NCBI GenBank assembly: GCA_964489215.1
Contig: CAZAYB010000111.1
Location: 1 to 10,582, forward strand
Origin: CAZAYB01 sp964489215
Lineage (GTDB): Bacteria; Planctomycetota; Phycisphaerae; Sedimentisphaerales; Anaerohalosphaeraceae
Length of the DNA stretch: 10,582 nucleotides
Direction of reading: 5' to 3'
How positions within the stretch are numbered: position 1 is the first letter of the stretch; each line of letters begins with the position of its first letter. The notes below the pieces were generated by a model that saw only the letters and a program-made list of their open reading frames with translations, had not been told where the DNA came from and did not search any database. Of this stretch, positions 1 through 6,675 are shown piece after piece. The translations under genes were made by a program, and so were the position numbers.

Positions 1-104
1 TTTACGGTGACAGGCTTGCTATTGCAGCCGGTGAAGCCACCGAACAGAGCAATATCGTATTTGAGATTGTAAATTATGCTAATGAAGGTCTGGAAAAAGA
101 TTAA
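1..104 (+). CDS. Probable small terminase subunit, C-terminal end only
   Basis: The gene is cut by the left edge of the window. The reading frame begins at base 3 and its last 33 residues are visible, starting YGDRLAIAAGEATEQ and ending ANEGLEKD before a TAA stop. The stop directly abuts the ATG of the large terminase, so the two are probably translationally coupled. Position is the main argument: in tailed phages the small terminase, which recognises the packaging site on the DNA and hands it to the large subunit, normally precedes the large one. The DNA-binding domain would lie upstream, outside the window, so the identity is inferred from gene order and cannot be confirmed from this fragment. 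That the frame is coding is fairly sure. Confidence 0.55.
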   Translation, partial: YGDRLAIAAGEATEQSNIVFEIVNYANEGLEKD

Positions 105-1412
105 ATGAAAGTTAGTCTACCGTACAATTATCAGCCGAGGGACTACCAGAGGCCGTTTTTAGAGGCGATGAGCAGCGGTGTAAAGCGTGCTGTATGTGTA
201 TGGCACAGGCGAGCGGGTAAGGACAAGACGTTTCTTAATATGACGATTAACCAGATGGCCCAGAGGGTGGGCACGTATTATTATTATTTTCCAACACTAA
301 GCATGGGCAGGCGTATTTTGTGGGATGGTATCGACAAGGACGGATTTAAGACGCTGGACCATTTCCCGAAACAGTTTGTCAAGAATATTAACCAGCAGGA
401 GATGAAAATAAAAACTCTGAACGGGTCAGTTTTCCAGATAATCGGAACGGATAGGCTCGATGTTGTTGGTACTAACCCTGTAGGCTGTGTGTTCTCAGAA
501 TTTAGTCTGCAGAACCCCAAAGGATGGGATTATGTACGTCCTATTCTGGCTGAAAACGGTGGCTGGGCGGCTTTTAATTTTACGCCCAGAGGCTATAACC
601 ATGCCAAAGATTTATTTGATATGTCCAATGATAATCCTGAGTGGTTCAGGTCACTTCTTACTGTTAATGACACGGGGGCAATTTCGGCAGAGGCGATTGA
701 AGATGAACGTCTTAGCGGCATGAGTGAAGATATGATTTTACAGGAGTTTTATTGCAGCTTTGATTTAGGTATAGAGGGGAGTTACTACGCTAAGTTTATC
801 AATAAGGCCCGCGACGAGGGTCGTATATGCGAATTTGCGGCCGATACAAACAATCTTGTCCATACTGCATGGGATATCGGGATTGGCGACTCTACCGCTA
901 TATGGTTCTACCAGGTGTCTGGTATGGAGATACACGTTATTGATTACTATGAGAATAACGGAGAAGGGATAGCTCATTACGCTAAAGTACTGGACAATAA
1001 ACGCAATGATCTTGGCTATATATACGGCAGGCACTATGCACCGCACGATATAGCCAATAAATCTTTTTCGACTGGCGAAACGAGACTCCAGACAGCCAAA
1101 CAGATGGGGATTAACTTTAATGTACTTGACCGGTCACCGGTAGATGACGGAATTGAAAAGGTCAGGGAGATATTACCAAGATGCTGGTTTAATATCAACC
1201 ATTGTGAGACTGGTATTAAATCACTTGAAAGTTATCGTAAAGAATATGACGACAAGAAGCAGGTTTATAAACTAAGACCGAGGCACGATTGGGCCAGTCA
1301 CGGCGCTGATGCGTTTCGGTATATGGCCAGGAGTATAGCTGATACAACCATGAATACAGTTACCCATAAAAAACTAAACGAATTAAGGCATAAGTACAGC
1401 AGGGTTGCGTGA
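105..1412 (+). CDS. terL: Terminase large subunit (packaging ATPase and nuclease)
   Basis: This is the motor that pumps phage DNA into the procapsid and cuts it into genome units, docking on the portal. The 435 residues fit the family's usual size. The ATPase half carries a Walker A-like loop, HRRAGKDKT, at residues 34-42, a Walker B-like strand, GCVFSEF, at 127-133 with the catalytic Glu at 132, and the coupling motif FNFTPRG at 157-163. The RNase H-like nuclease half has AWDIGIGDS with Asp257 and Asp262, then YAPHD around Asp315, and HDWASHGADAFRY at 394-406 with Asp402. These are the expected metal-binding acidic residues. The ATG directly follows the previous stop. The gene ends one base before the portal ATG. 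Both halves are intact, so the enzyme should be active. The Walker motifs vary from the textbook forms, as seen in many environmental phage terminases. Confidence 0.97.
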   Translation: MKVSLPYNYQPRDYQRPFLEAMSSGVKRAVCVWHRRAGKDKTFLNMTINQMAQRVGTYYYYFPTLSMGRRILWDGIDKDGFKTLDHFPKQFVKNINQQEMKIKTLNGSVFQIIGTDRLDVVGTNPVGCVFSEFSLQNPKGWDYVRPILAENGGWAAFNFTPRGYNHAKDLFDMSNDNPEWFRSLLTVNDTGAISAEAIEDERLSGMSEDMILQEFYCSFDLGIEGSYYAKFINKARDEGRICEFAADTNNLVHTAWDIGIGDSTAIWFYQVSGMEIHVIDYYENNGEGIAHYAKVLDNKRNDLGYIYGRHYAPHDIANKSFSTGETRLQTAKQMGINFNVLDRSPVDDGIEKVREILPRCWFNINHCETGIKSLESYRKEYDDKKQVYKLRPRHDWASHGADAFRYMARSIADTTMNTVTHKKLNELRHKYSRVA

Positions 1413-1413
1413 T

Positions 1414-3345
1414 ATGGCAAAAGATAGAGACAAAGTTTTTCAGGACGCCTACAAGGAAGCCTATGCCCACTGGCAGGACTATATCCAGCAGGGCAATGAG
1501 GATATCGAGATGTACAACGGCGACCAGTGGCCTCAGCGATTAAGCAGATATTTGAGGGAACAGGGTCGTGACCCGTTAGTTTTTAACCGTATACGCAGGG
1601 TAGTGCAGATTGTTACAGGCTATGAACGCAAGAACAGGTTAAGTCTCACCTATCAGTCTGTCGGCGGTGAGGATGATGCTATAAGCTCGCAGCTGACTAA
1701 ACTGGCAATGGTAATTATGGGCATGTCTGACGGCCATGAAGTAATATCAGATGCGTTTAAGATAGGTAGTTGTGTTTCAGGCTCTAATTTAGTTGAGATA
1801 TATCCTGACAGGGAATCTGATATACAGTTTGCCAGATGGCCGCATACAGGTTTTTTACTGGACCCCACTTTAAGTAAGTTAAACCTCTCAGATTGTGATT
1901 ATGTGATAACTGCAAAAATGGTCAATCGCAGGACCGCGGCTAATCTTGTCCCTACGGCAGAGGATGTTATAAAAAAAATAGAACAGCCAACCGAAACTAA
2001 CTCTCACTTTAACGACCTGGCACACAAGCACAGGGTTGTTGGTGATGATTTGATGATATTGGAATATTTCTGGGAGAGGAAAGAAAAGGACCGCAAGTAC
2101 ATAGTAAACCGCAGTACGGGCCAAAAACAGCTTTGGACAGGCACAAAACAGCAGCTTGATACTTTAATGCAAAATTATCGTAATTTGTTAACTGTAATTA
2201 CCAAACCGCAGAAAACTGTTGAGCTTACTGCTTTCTACGGAGGGCATGAGATATTCAACGGAATTGACCCTTACGGCATACAGGACCTGCCGTTCCAGTG
2301 GTTTTGCGGCTATTTTGTGCCGGAGGCTAAGCGGAGTAAATGGGGCCTGCAAAGTTTGATAAGGTCTGACCGGGACCCTCAAATTGCTGATAATATGAGA
2401 TTATCACAGATGATCGATATATTTGAAACACAGGTCCATACCGGCGATATATACGAAGAATCTGCATTACTCGATCCGGAAGATGCGTTTAAGGCCGGTC
2501 AGGGTCAGCCCTTGATACTTAAAGACGGTGCGATAAGAGACGGTAAGTTTATGCAGAGAAAATCGGTCGATATACCGGCCGGAATGTTCAATCTGCACCA
2601 GATACTTGATAAAAATATAACAGAGATTCCCGGTATCAACGACGAGTTATTCGGGACCGAGGACAAGGATATTCCCGGCGTATTGAGCAAGTTAAGGCAG
2701 GGCGGGGCACTGACAGTACTCCAGGAGTTATTTGACAATCTGAGGCTAAATAAGCGTTATTTGGGCCGTAAAATAGCGAAGATGATACAGGCTAACTATT
2801 CACCTAAGAAAGTGCTTAGAATATTGAACGAGCCTCCTGCAAAGGGTTTTTATCAGCGAGACTTTGCGGTATATGACTGTATACCGGTAGAGTCGATGTT
2901 GACAGATACACAAAGGCAGATGGCTTATGCTGAGGTCACACGGTTAAAAGAAGCTGGTGCTCCTGTTCCGTGGAGTCTTATCTTTGATTTAGCTCCGATA
3001 CAGCTTAAACAAAAGTTAAAAGACCATGTATCGCAGGCCGAACAGTCACAGCAGAAAGCGGCCGCTGACGCTCAAAAAATGGAAATGGCATCTCAACAGC
3101 TTTTACAGGCCGAAGCAGCTGAAAGGATTGCATCGGCACGTACAGAACGGGCTAAGGCGGTAGGTGAGATTGCTAAGGCTAACGAAGATAATGCTGACGC
3201 TGGATTCAAGAGGGCTAAGACCATTGCTGAGATTGATAAGATGAAGATTGATTCGATTGTAAATGCAATTGAAAAAATCGGCAAGCTCGAGAACATGAAC
3301 GTAGAAACTAAAAAGAAAAAACCTGAAAGGATGGTCAGGCGATGA
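1414..3345 (+). CDS. Portal protein, P22-like
   Basis: This protein forms the ring at one capsid vertex through which DNA enters and leaves, and to which the terminase and then the neck bind. The 643 residues match the P22-type portal family, which is longer than most portals. The N-terminus has the family signature MYNGDQWP (33-40), then GRDPLVFNRIRRVV and GYERKNR (51-75). Residues from about 530 to 630 are rich in Ala, Gln, Glu and Lys and should form long helices. This fits the C-terminal helical barrel of P22 portal, which projects into the capsid. The last residues are strongly basic (KKKKPERMVRR). I chose the ATG one base after the terminase stop. An in-frame TTG nine bases upstream has AGGG touching it, leaving no spacing, whereas the same AGGG stands nine bases before the ATG. 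The stop overlaps the next ATG as ATGA. Confidence 0.95.
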   Translation: MAKDRDKVFQDAYKEAYAHWQDYIQQGNEDIEMYNGDQWPQRLSRYLREQGRDPLVFNRIRRVVQIVTGYERKNRLSLTYQSVGGEDDAISSQLTKLAMVIMGMSDGHEVISDAFKIGSCVSGSNLVEIYPDRESDIQFARWPHTGFLLDPTLSKLNLSDCDYVITAKMVNRRTAANLVPTAEDVIKKIEQPTETNSHFNDLAHKHRVVGDDLMILEYFWERKEKDRKYIVNRSTGQKQLWTGTKQQLDTLMQNYRNLLTVITKPQKTVELTAFYGGHEIFNGIDPYGIQDLPFQWFCGYFVPEAKRSKWGLQSLIRSDRDPQIADNMRLSQMIDIFETQVHTGDIYEESALLDPEDAFKAGQGQPLILKDGAIRDGKFMQRKSVDIPAGMFNLHQILDKNITEIPGINDELFGTEDKDIPGVLSKLRQGGALTVLQELFDNLRLNKRYLGRKIAKMIQANYSPKKVLRILNEPPAKGFYQRDFAVYDCIPVESMLTDTQRQMAYAEVTRLKEAGAPVPWSLIFDLAPIQLKQKLKDHVSQAEQSQQKAAADAQKMEMASQQLLQAEAAERIASARTERAKAVGEIAKANEDNADAGFKRAKTIAEIDKMKIDSIVNAIEKIGKLENMNVETKKKKPERMVRR

Positions 3346-3710
3346 TAGCACCGGTAGTAGGTGATTTTAGTACAGCAGCGGCAAAGCAGGCCCAGATTAT
3401 AGTTGAGAAGATTGTAAATAATAACAGTCGTCAGGATACTCCGTATTATATTCTGATGGCAATGCAGGGTGTTGCTCCTAATGAGATGTTATTTACTGGC
3501 CAGAAACCGAAAGTTTTATTTAAGACCAGCTTTATTAAGCCGCCTAAAATGCTTAATACTATCTGCTGGAAGGTTGAGAATAAAAAGGGAAGGATAGAGC
3601 TTTTGTGGTGTCTGCCGATTGATATGCCAATGCCGGATGAATGGCTCGATAATAATAAAAGTAATGAAAAGATTTTTAATGACGCTCAGGACATGGATAT
3701 AGATGGTTAG
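3342..3710 (+). CDS. Conserved-looking small phage protein of unknown function
   Basis: I do not recognise the 122-residue product. Its start overlaps the portal stop (ATGA), which implies translational coupling and makes it a real gene of the late operon. The N-terminal part (residues 12-45) looks helical. A middle segment, about residues 50-95, alternates hydrophobic and charged residues and ends in ELLWCLPIDMPMPDEW, which looks like a compact beta-rich domain. The tail is acidic and polar. There is no signal peptide or membrane span. Lying between portal and scaffold, it may be a small head-assembly or virion protein, but this is only a guess from position. It overlaps the next ORF by eight bases (ATGGTTAG). 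Confidence 0.72.
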   Translation: MIAPVVGDFSTAAAKQAQIIVEKIVNNNSRQDTPYYILMAMQGVAPNEMLFTGQKPKVLFKTSFIKPPKMLNTICWKVENKKGRIELLWCLPIDMPMPDEWLDNNKSNEKIFNDAQDMDIDG

Positions 3711-3915
3711 GCGAAGAAGGGCTATACCTACACTGAGAAAGACCCGTGAGGTCGTTCCGCCTGCCGGCAACGATGTCAGTCAGGCCAAAAGAGACGCCGC
3801 TGTTTTAGATGAGGCGGCTAAAATAAAAAAAGATTCGGGAAGATTAAATGCAGCAAAAAAATACAGAACGACATCTGACCAGTCACGGGGTACAGAGCAG
3901 GTTAAAGATCAATAA
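3703..3915 (+). CDS. Small basic protein of unknown function
   Basis: This 70-residue product has an Arg-rich start (MVRRRRAIPTLRKTRE), then PPAGND, and a Lys- and Ala-rich helical second half. No family is recognised. The ATG lies inside the end of the preceding gene, an eight-base overlap typical of coupled phage genes. The Shine-Dalgarno match is weak, with AGG about 12 bases upstream. Two runs of seven A occur in its second half (3825-3831 and 3855-3861). From 3848 on, a second frame is also open and encodes a more protein-like sequence. The 3' end of this ORF may therefore be an artefact of an indel, or the two may be joined by frameshifting. The basic N-terminus would suit nucleic-acid contact, but that is speculation. 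Confidence 0.55.
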   Translation: MVRRRRAIPTLRKTREVVPPAGNDVSQAKRDAAVLDEAAKIKKDSGRLNAAKKYRTTSDQSRGTEQVKDQ

Positions 3916-3991
3916 TTATATTGAATACCTGCTTGAGACTGACGGTAATTTTACCGGGTCAGTTGAGATTAACTTTAAGGACGGGCAGGCC
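3848..3991 (+). CDS. Truncated small ORF running into the gap, DUF2292/YezD-like pattern
   Basis: This frame opens at an ATG directly after an in-frame TAA, has GGGAAG five bases upstream, and runs into the N gap after 48 codons. Its last part, residues 24-48, reads YIEYLLETDGNFTG and then SVEINFKDGQ. The pattern of a short helix followed by 'GSVEI.F.DGQ' recalls the small DUF2292 (YezD-like) proteins, whose cores read roughly 'GSV.I...DG.VVQIE'. The match is from memory and covers only half a domain. The first 68 bases overlap the preceding gene in another frame, and the first 15 residues or so look less protein-like, so the true start could be later or supplied by a frameshift. The C-terminus is lost in the gap. 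Confidence 0.45.
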
Positions 3992-4091
3992 NNNNNNNNN
4001 NNNNNNNNNNNNNNNNNNNNNNNNNNNNNNNNNNNNNNNNNNNNNNNNNNNNNNNNNNNNNNNNNNNNNNNNNNNNNNNNNNNNNNNNNNN
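3992..4091. other. Assembly gap, exactly 100 N
   Basis: Exactly 100 N is a conventional placeholder for a scaffold join of unknown size, so real distance and reading frame across it are not known. It removes the end of the small ORF to its left. The bases just to its right are open in two frames, stopping at 4116-4118 and 4126-4128. Either could be the tail of that ORF or of another missing gene. Confidence 0.98.
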
Positions 4092-4101
4092 ACTCACGAT
4101 A

Positions 4102-4153
4102 ACCGCCGCACGGTCTAAAGGGCGTTAAATTAGTCAACCGCCGCCGGGTTGAC
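4102..4153 (+). repeat. Two adjacent GC-rich hairpins sharing AACCGCCGC
   Basis: The second hairpin is GTCAACC (4133-4139) paired perfectly with GGTTGAC (4147-4153) around a seven-base loop. The first is a smaller ACCG/CGGT pair (4102-4105 with 4111-4114). Both contain the 9-mer AACCGCCGC (4101-4109 and 4136-4144). No T run follows either stem directly, so they are not ordinary terminators. The stretch lies in a leader of about 110 bases before the scaffold-like gene in which I see no convincing complete gene. The strand given is that of the surrounding genes. Confidence 0.5.
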
Positions 4154-4188
4154 ATGTTGTGCCGAAGACGGGCATTAGCGGCCAGTAG

Positions 4189-4204
4189 AAAGGTAGTTTT
4201 TTTT
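4189..4204 (+). promoter_or_regulatory. Ribosome binding site and T8 spacer that decide the scaffold start
   Basis: AAAGG (4189-4193) stands 11 bases before the ATG at 4205, separated by TAG and a run of eight T. The upstream in-frame ATG at 4154 has no such site and would add an Arg-rich, scaffold-unlike extension. This supports initiation at 4205. The unstructured T tract may keep the start open. Confidence 0.65.
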
Positions 4205-4915
4205 ATGTCAAATGAAAATGAAAATGTAAACAGTGCAAAGCAGGCAGTCACGGAAGATGCCCATGCTTCGCAGAATCAGCAACCGCAGGAGACCGCCAAA
4301 CAGGATATGGTTCCTAAAGAACGGATTGACCAGCTTAATGACCAGCTTAACAGGGAAAAGCAGCAGAGGGAGTTCTTCCAACAGCAGGTTATGCTGTACC
4401 AGAACAACCCTCAGCAAAGCACCCCTCAGCCTCAGCAGGCCCAGCAGCCTCAGCAGTCTGATCCGTTTGACGGTATCGACGACGATGATGTACTTGACGG
4501 TAAAGCTGTGAAGAGTATGTTCAAGAATTTTTCTTCACAGATACAAAGCCAGGTTCAGCAGGCTATTAACCCGCTTTTGGTACAGTCGCAGTATCCTGAT
4601 TTCCGGCAGAAGGTTAATACTGTATTGCCCAGAATTATGCAGGAGGACCCTTCATTTGCACAGGCATTAAGGGGGCCTAACGCATTGGCAGCGACGCTTT
4701 ATAAGCTGGCTGCAATGGAAAGCAACGCAGGTAACCAGCAGAAAGCCGATGAGCTTAACCGGCAGGCGGCACAGGAAGCACAGCGTGAAATTGACGCCGC
4801 TAACAGACCGGTAAGTGCGGGAACCTCGGGACAGGCGGCTAATGCCGCTGCAGTTGATTACGCGAGTATGAGCGAAGAAGAGTTTGCCAAAATCCTCAAT
4901 CAGAACAGAGGGTAG
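4205..4915 (+). CDS. Probable capsid scaffolding protein
   Basis: Scaffolds fill the procapsid and guide assembly of the coat protein before they leave or are digested. The 236-residue product has no recognisable enzyme motif but shows typical scaffold traits. It sits immediately before the capsid gene. It is very rich in Gln, Asn, Glu and Lys and low in aromatics. Residues 37-65 (KERIDQLNDQLNREKQQ and onward) should form a coiled coil. A Pro-Gln linker (68-85) leads to an acidic DPFDGIDDDDV stretch, then helical segments. The last 16 residues, SMSEEEFAKILNQNRG, form a short amphipathic helix of the kind scaffolds use to hold the coat protein. MSNENEN is a typical start. The Pro-Gln linker is encoded by CCTCAGCAG-like micro-repeats that could expand or shrink. 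A minor capsid role is possible, but position and composition favour scaffold. Confidence 0.82.
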   Translation: MSNENENVNSAKQAVTEDAHASQNQQPQETAKQDMVPKERIDQLNDQLNREKQQREFFQQQVMLYQNNPQQSTPQPQQAQQPQQSDPFDGIDDDDVLDGKAVKSMFKNFSSQIQSQVQQAINPLLVQSQYPDFRQKVNTVLPRIMQEDPSFAQALRGPNALAATLYKLAAMESNAGNQQKADELNRQAAQEAQREIDAANRPVSAGTSGQAANAAAVDYASMSEEEFAKILNQNRG

Positions 4916-4942
4916 CTTTGCCGACTATATGGAGATTAAAAA

Positions 4943-5902
4943 ATGGCAGATACACTGACAAGCACAACGCAAATAAATCCGGCAGTAGAGACTTATTATC
5001 AGAGAGCTTTACTGTCAAGGGCAATGCCTTACCTTGTGCATCGTAAATGGGCACAGGCTAAGACGCTTAAAAAGAAAAGCGGTAACACTATGAAGTTCCG
5101 AAGATATTCGGCACTGGCTAAGGCCACAACTCCGCTTACTGAAGGTATCACACCTTCCGGCAAAAGGCTGAGCAAGACCGATATATCGGCTCAGCTTAGC
5201 CAGTATGGTGATTTCGTGCACATCACTGATGTTGTTGAGTACACTGTAGAAGATGATGTTCTCAATGAGACAAGCGAAATATTGTCTCAGCAGTACGGTG
5301 AAACACTGGACGAGCTCACTAAAGACGTTCTTACCAGTTGTGCAAGTTCCACAAATGCGACCAGCGGTGCTAACGGCGAGGATATTACCGAGCTTAATAC
5401 CACAGATATAGAAGCAGTTGTAAAGACACTTCTGGGTAATAATGCAAAGATGGTATCACCGATAATCAAGGCATCTACAGGTCAGGGTACATCACCTATC
5501 AGACCGGCTTTCTGGGGTATTATTAACACATACCTTATCGATGACCTCGAGGACTGTACCGGGTTCAAGAGTACAAGTAATTACCCGTCCCAGATGGGTA
5601 TCGATGAAGCGGAGTGGGGTTCAGTTAAGAACGTTCGGTTTGTTACCAGCTCCGAAGCACATAGGGATACGTCAACCAGTCCTGACCAGTTTAAAGTACC
5701 TATCATTGGTAAAAATGCTTACGGCACAGTACGTCATGAAACCGGAGATGTTAAGAATATTTTCCATGATAAGCGTGTCGCTGGCGGTCCGCTGGAGCAG
5801 AGCTCTACTATGGGCTGGAAAACGTTTGATGTTACCAGGATTTTGAACGATAACTTCATGCACCTGTTAGTAGTTACACACAGCAGTTCTGTGGGTGAAT
5901 AA
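4943..5902 (+). CDS. Major capsid protein, N4-gp56 family
   Basis: This is the coat protein that builds the icosahedral head with an HK97-type fold. The 319-residue sequence matches the N4-gp56 family well: NPAVETYYQRALLSRAMPYLVHRKW at its start, GNTMKFRRYSALAKATTPLTEG (47-68), TPSGKRLSKTDI, and SQYGDFVHITDVVE (86-99). That last element is the family's 'QYG.y..itD' motif. Residues 127-150 are low in complexity (TSCASSTNATSGANGED) and may be a surface loop. A GGAG Shine-Dalgarno lies eight bases before the ATG. The gene follows the scaffold by 27 bases and is followed by a probable decoration protein, the classic order of a head module. The protein looks complete, and I see no prohead-protease site or fused protease. 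Together with a P22-type portal it points to a short-tailed phage. Confidence 0.96.
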   Translation: MADTLTSTTQINPAVETYYQRALLSRAMPYLVHRKWAQAKTLKKKSGNTMKFRRYSALAKATTPLTEGITPSGKRLSKTDISAQLSQYGDFVHITDVVEYTVEDDVLNETSEILSQQYGETLDELTKDVLTSCASSTNATSGANGEDITELNTTDIEAVVKTLLGNNAKMVSPIIKASTGQGTSPIRPAFWGIINTYLIDDLEDCTGFKSTSNYPSQMGIDEAEWGSVKNVRFVTSSEAHRDTSTSPDQFKVPIIGKNAYGTVRHETGDVKNIFHDKRVAGGPLEQSSTMGWKTFDVTRILNDNFMHLLVVTHSSSVGE

Positions 5903-5962
5903 CCGGTTAATTTTTGTGGATTAACAACTAATCAATAAAACCCTTTTATAGGAGATTTAATA

Positions 5963-6619
5963 ATGTCAAGAGTAATTAAAAAGTTCACAGCCGACGGCAA
6001 CGCGGTAAACGTTGATCTCGGCTTCGTGCCGGATTATGTCAAAGCTATTGAGGGCTTTGATGACACAAACCCTAATATTTATGAATGGTTCAAGACCCTT
6101 GCTGATGACAGTGATGACGGTCAGTACGGCTTAACTCTGACAGGTTCCACTGGTATAGTTACCGTTTCAGCGGACGCAGATAACGGTATTATCAGTTATG
6201 AGGCGGACAGTATCAAGGTTAAGGTACCCGCTCCCGATGGTGACGGTGAGGTTGTTGTCAGCGTTTCGGACTGGTCCAGTACCACAAACTACAGCACAGG
6301 CGGGACAGACAGAGGTGCAACCACTGCAGGTACGGTAGTTAGACCTCCCACTCATAACGGTAAGGTCTTCGAGCTTACAAGCGGGAGCGGAGCAGGAACA
6401 TCTGAACCGTCAAGCTGGGATGTTGAGCCGGGCGAATCTGTAACTGACGGTGGTGATAATGTTTTTATCTGCCGTGAAGAAAAGATTGTAGCTCACGGCG
6501 GGGCAGGGGTAACTATTGGTGCAACCCTCGGTACGGACGGCGATGAGTGGATTGTTATCGCTGAAAAGTTTGACAGGGCTATAGACGGCGGCGATTCCGC
6601 TACCTACGACCCTGTTTAA
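5963..6619 (+). CDS. Probable head decoration or capsid-associated protein with an inserted module
   Basis: The 218-residue acidic, beta-rich product follows the capsid gene and has the best Shine-Dalgarno in the window (AGGAGAT, six bases before ATG), suggesting high expression. The N-terminus, KFTADGNAVNVDLGFVPDYVKAI, and the C-terminal part, AGVTIGATLGTDGDEWIVIAEK, resemble elements common in phage decoration and other virion proteins placed just after the coat gene. Residues about 103-171 look like a separate module: DWSSTTNY, then HNGKVFE, GAGTSEPSSW and VTDGGDNVF. This recalls the 'W...T.Y..G......NG..Y....G.SG..EP.W....G..V.DG' modules with carbohydrate-binding character found inside many phage structural proteins. 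The role is inferred from position and composition; the module assignment is from memory of the pattern. A strong terminator follows the gene. Confidence 0.68.
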   Translation: MSRVIKKFTADGNAVNVDLGFVPDYVKAIEGFDDTNPNIYEWFKTLADDSDDGQYGLTLTGSTGIVTVSADADNGIISYEADSIKVKVPAPDGDGEVVVSVSDWSSTTNYSTGGTDRGATTAGTVVRPPTHNGKVFELTSGSGAGTSEPSSWDVEPGESVTDGGDNVFICREEKIVAHGGAGVTIGATLGTDGDEWIVIAEKFDRAIDGGDSATYDPV

Positions 6620-6633
6620 TTGATTTATTAACC

Positions 6634-6661
6634 GGCGGGGTCTTCGGACTCCGCCTGTTTT
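6634..6661 (+). terminator. Rho-independent terminator with a cUUCGg tetraloop
   Basis: GGCGGGGTC (6634-6642) pairs with GACTCCGCC (6647-6655). The nine-base stem contains one G-U wobble, and the TTCG loop is closed by C-G, the exceptionally stable cUUCGg tetraloop. TGTTTT follows directly. It lies 14 bases after the decoration gene and just before the Shine-Dalgarno of the next gene. It would end or weaken transcription between the head genes and the neck/fibre genes, which would help keep capsid and decoration transcripts more abundant. Confidence 0.87.
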
Positions 6662-6675
6662 AGAAAGGACTCACG

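Noticed and set aside
1405..1413. TTG start giving the portal three extra residues
   Set aside because: The only Shine-Dalgarno-like AGGG touches this TTG, leaving no spacing, while it is well placed for the ATG at 1414.
1971..1978. A8 run in the portal gene as a frameshift site
   Set aside because: The portal frame is open and family-like on both sides, and no alternative frame continues usefully.
3516..3770. Minus-strand open frames, here and elsewhere
   Set aside because: They lie opposite well-supported genes, have no recognisable protein features or ribosome sites, and are shadows of + strand coding.
4149..4178. Sigma-70-like promoter: perfect TTGACA with CATTAG 18 bases later
   Set aside because: The -10 box matches only three of six positions and the -35 box is part of the hairpin stem, so it may be chance. 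It is worth testing only if transcription starts map near 4185.
4154..4204. Upstream ATG extending the scaffold by 17 residues
   Set aside because: It has no ribosome site and the added Arg/Cys-rich residues are unlike the protein; AAAGG and a typical MSNENEN start support 4205.
4162..4204. Terminator formed by GCCG...CGGC and the T8 run
   Set aside because: The stem is only four bases with a long loop, and the T run is separated from it by the ribosome binding site.
5906..5925. Hairpin GTTAAT/ATTAAC between capsid and decoration genes as a terminator
   Set aside because: It is a six-base, A/T-rich stem with no following T tract, too weak to terminate.
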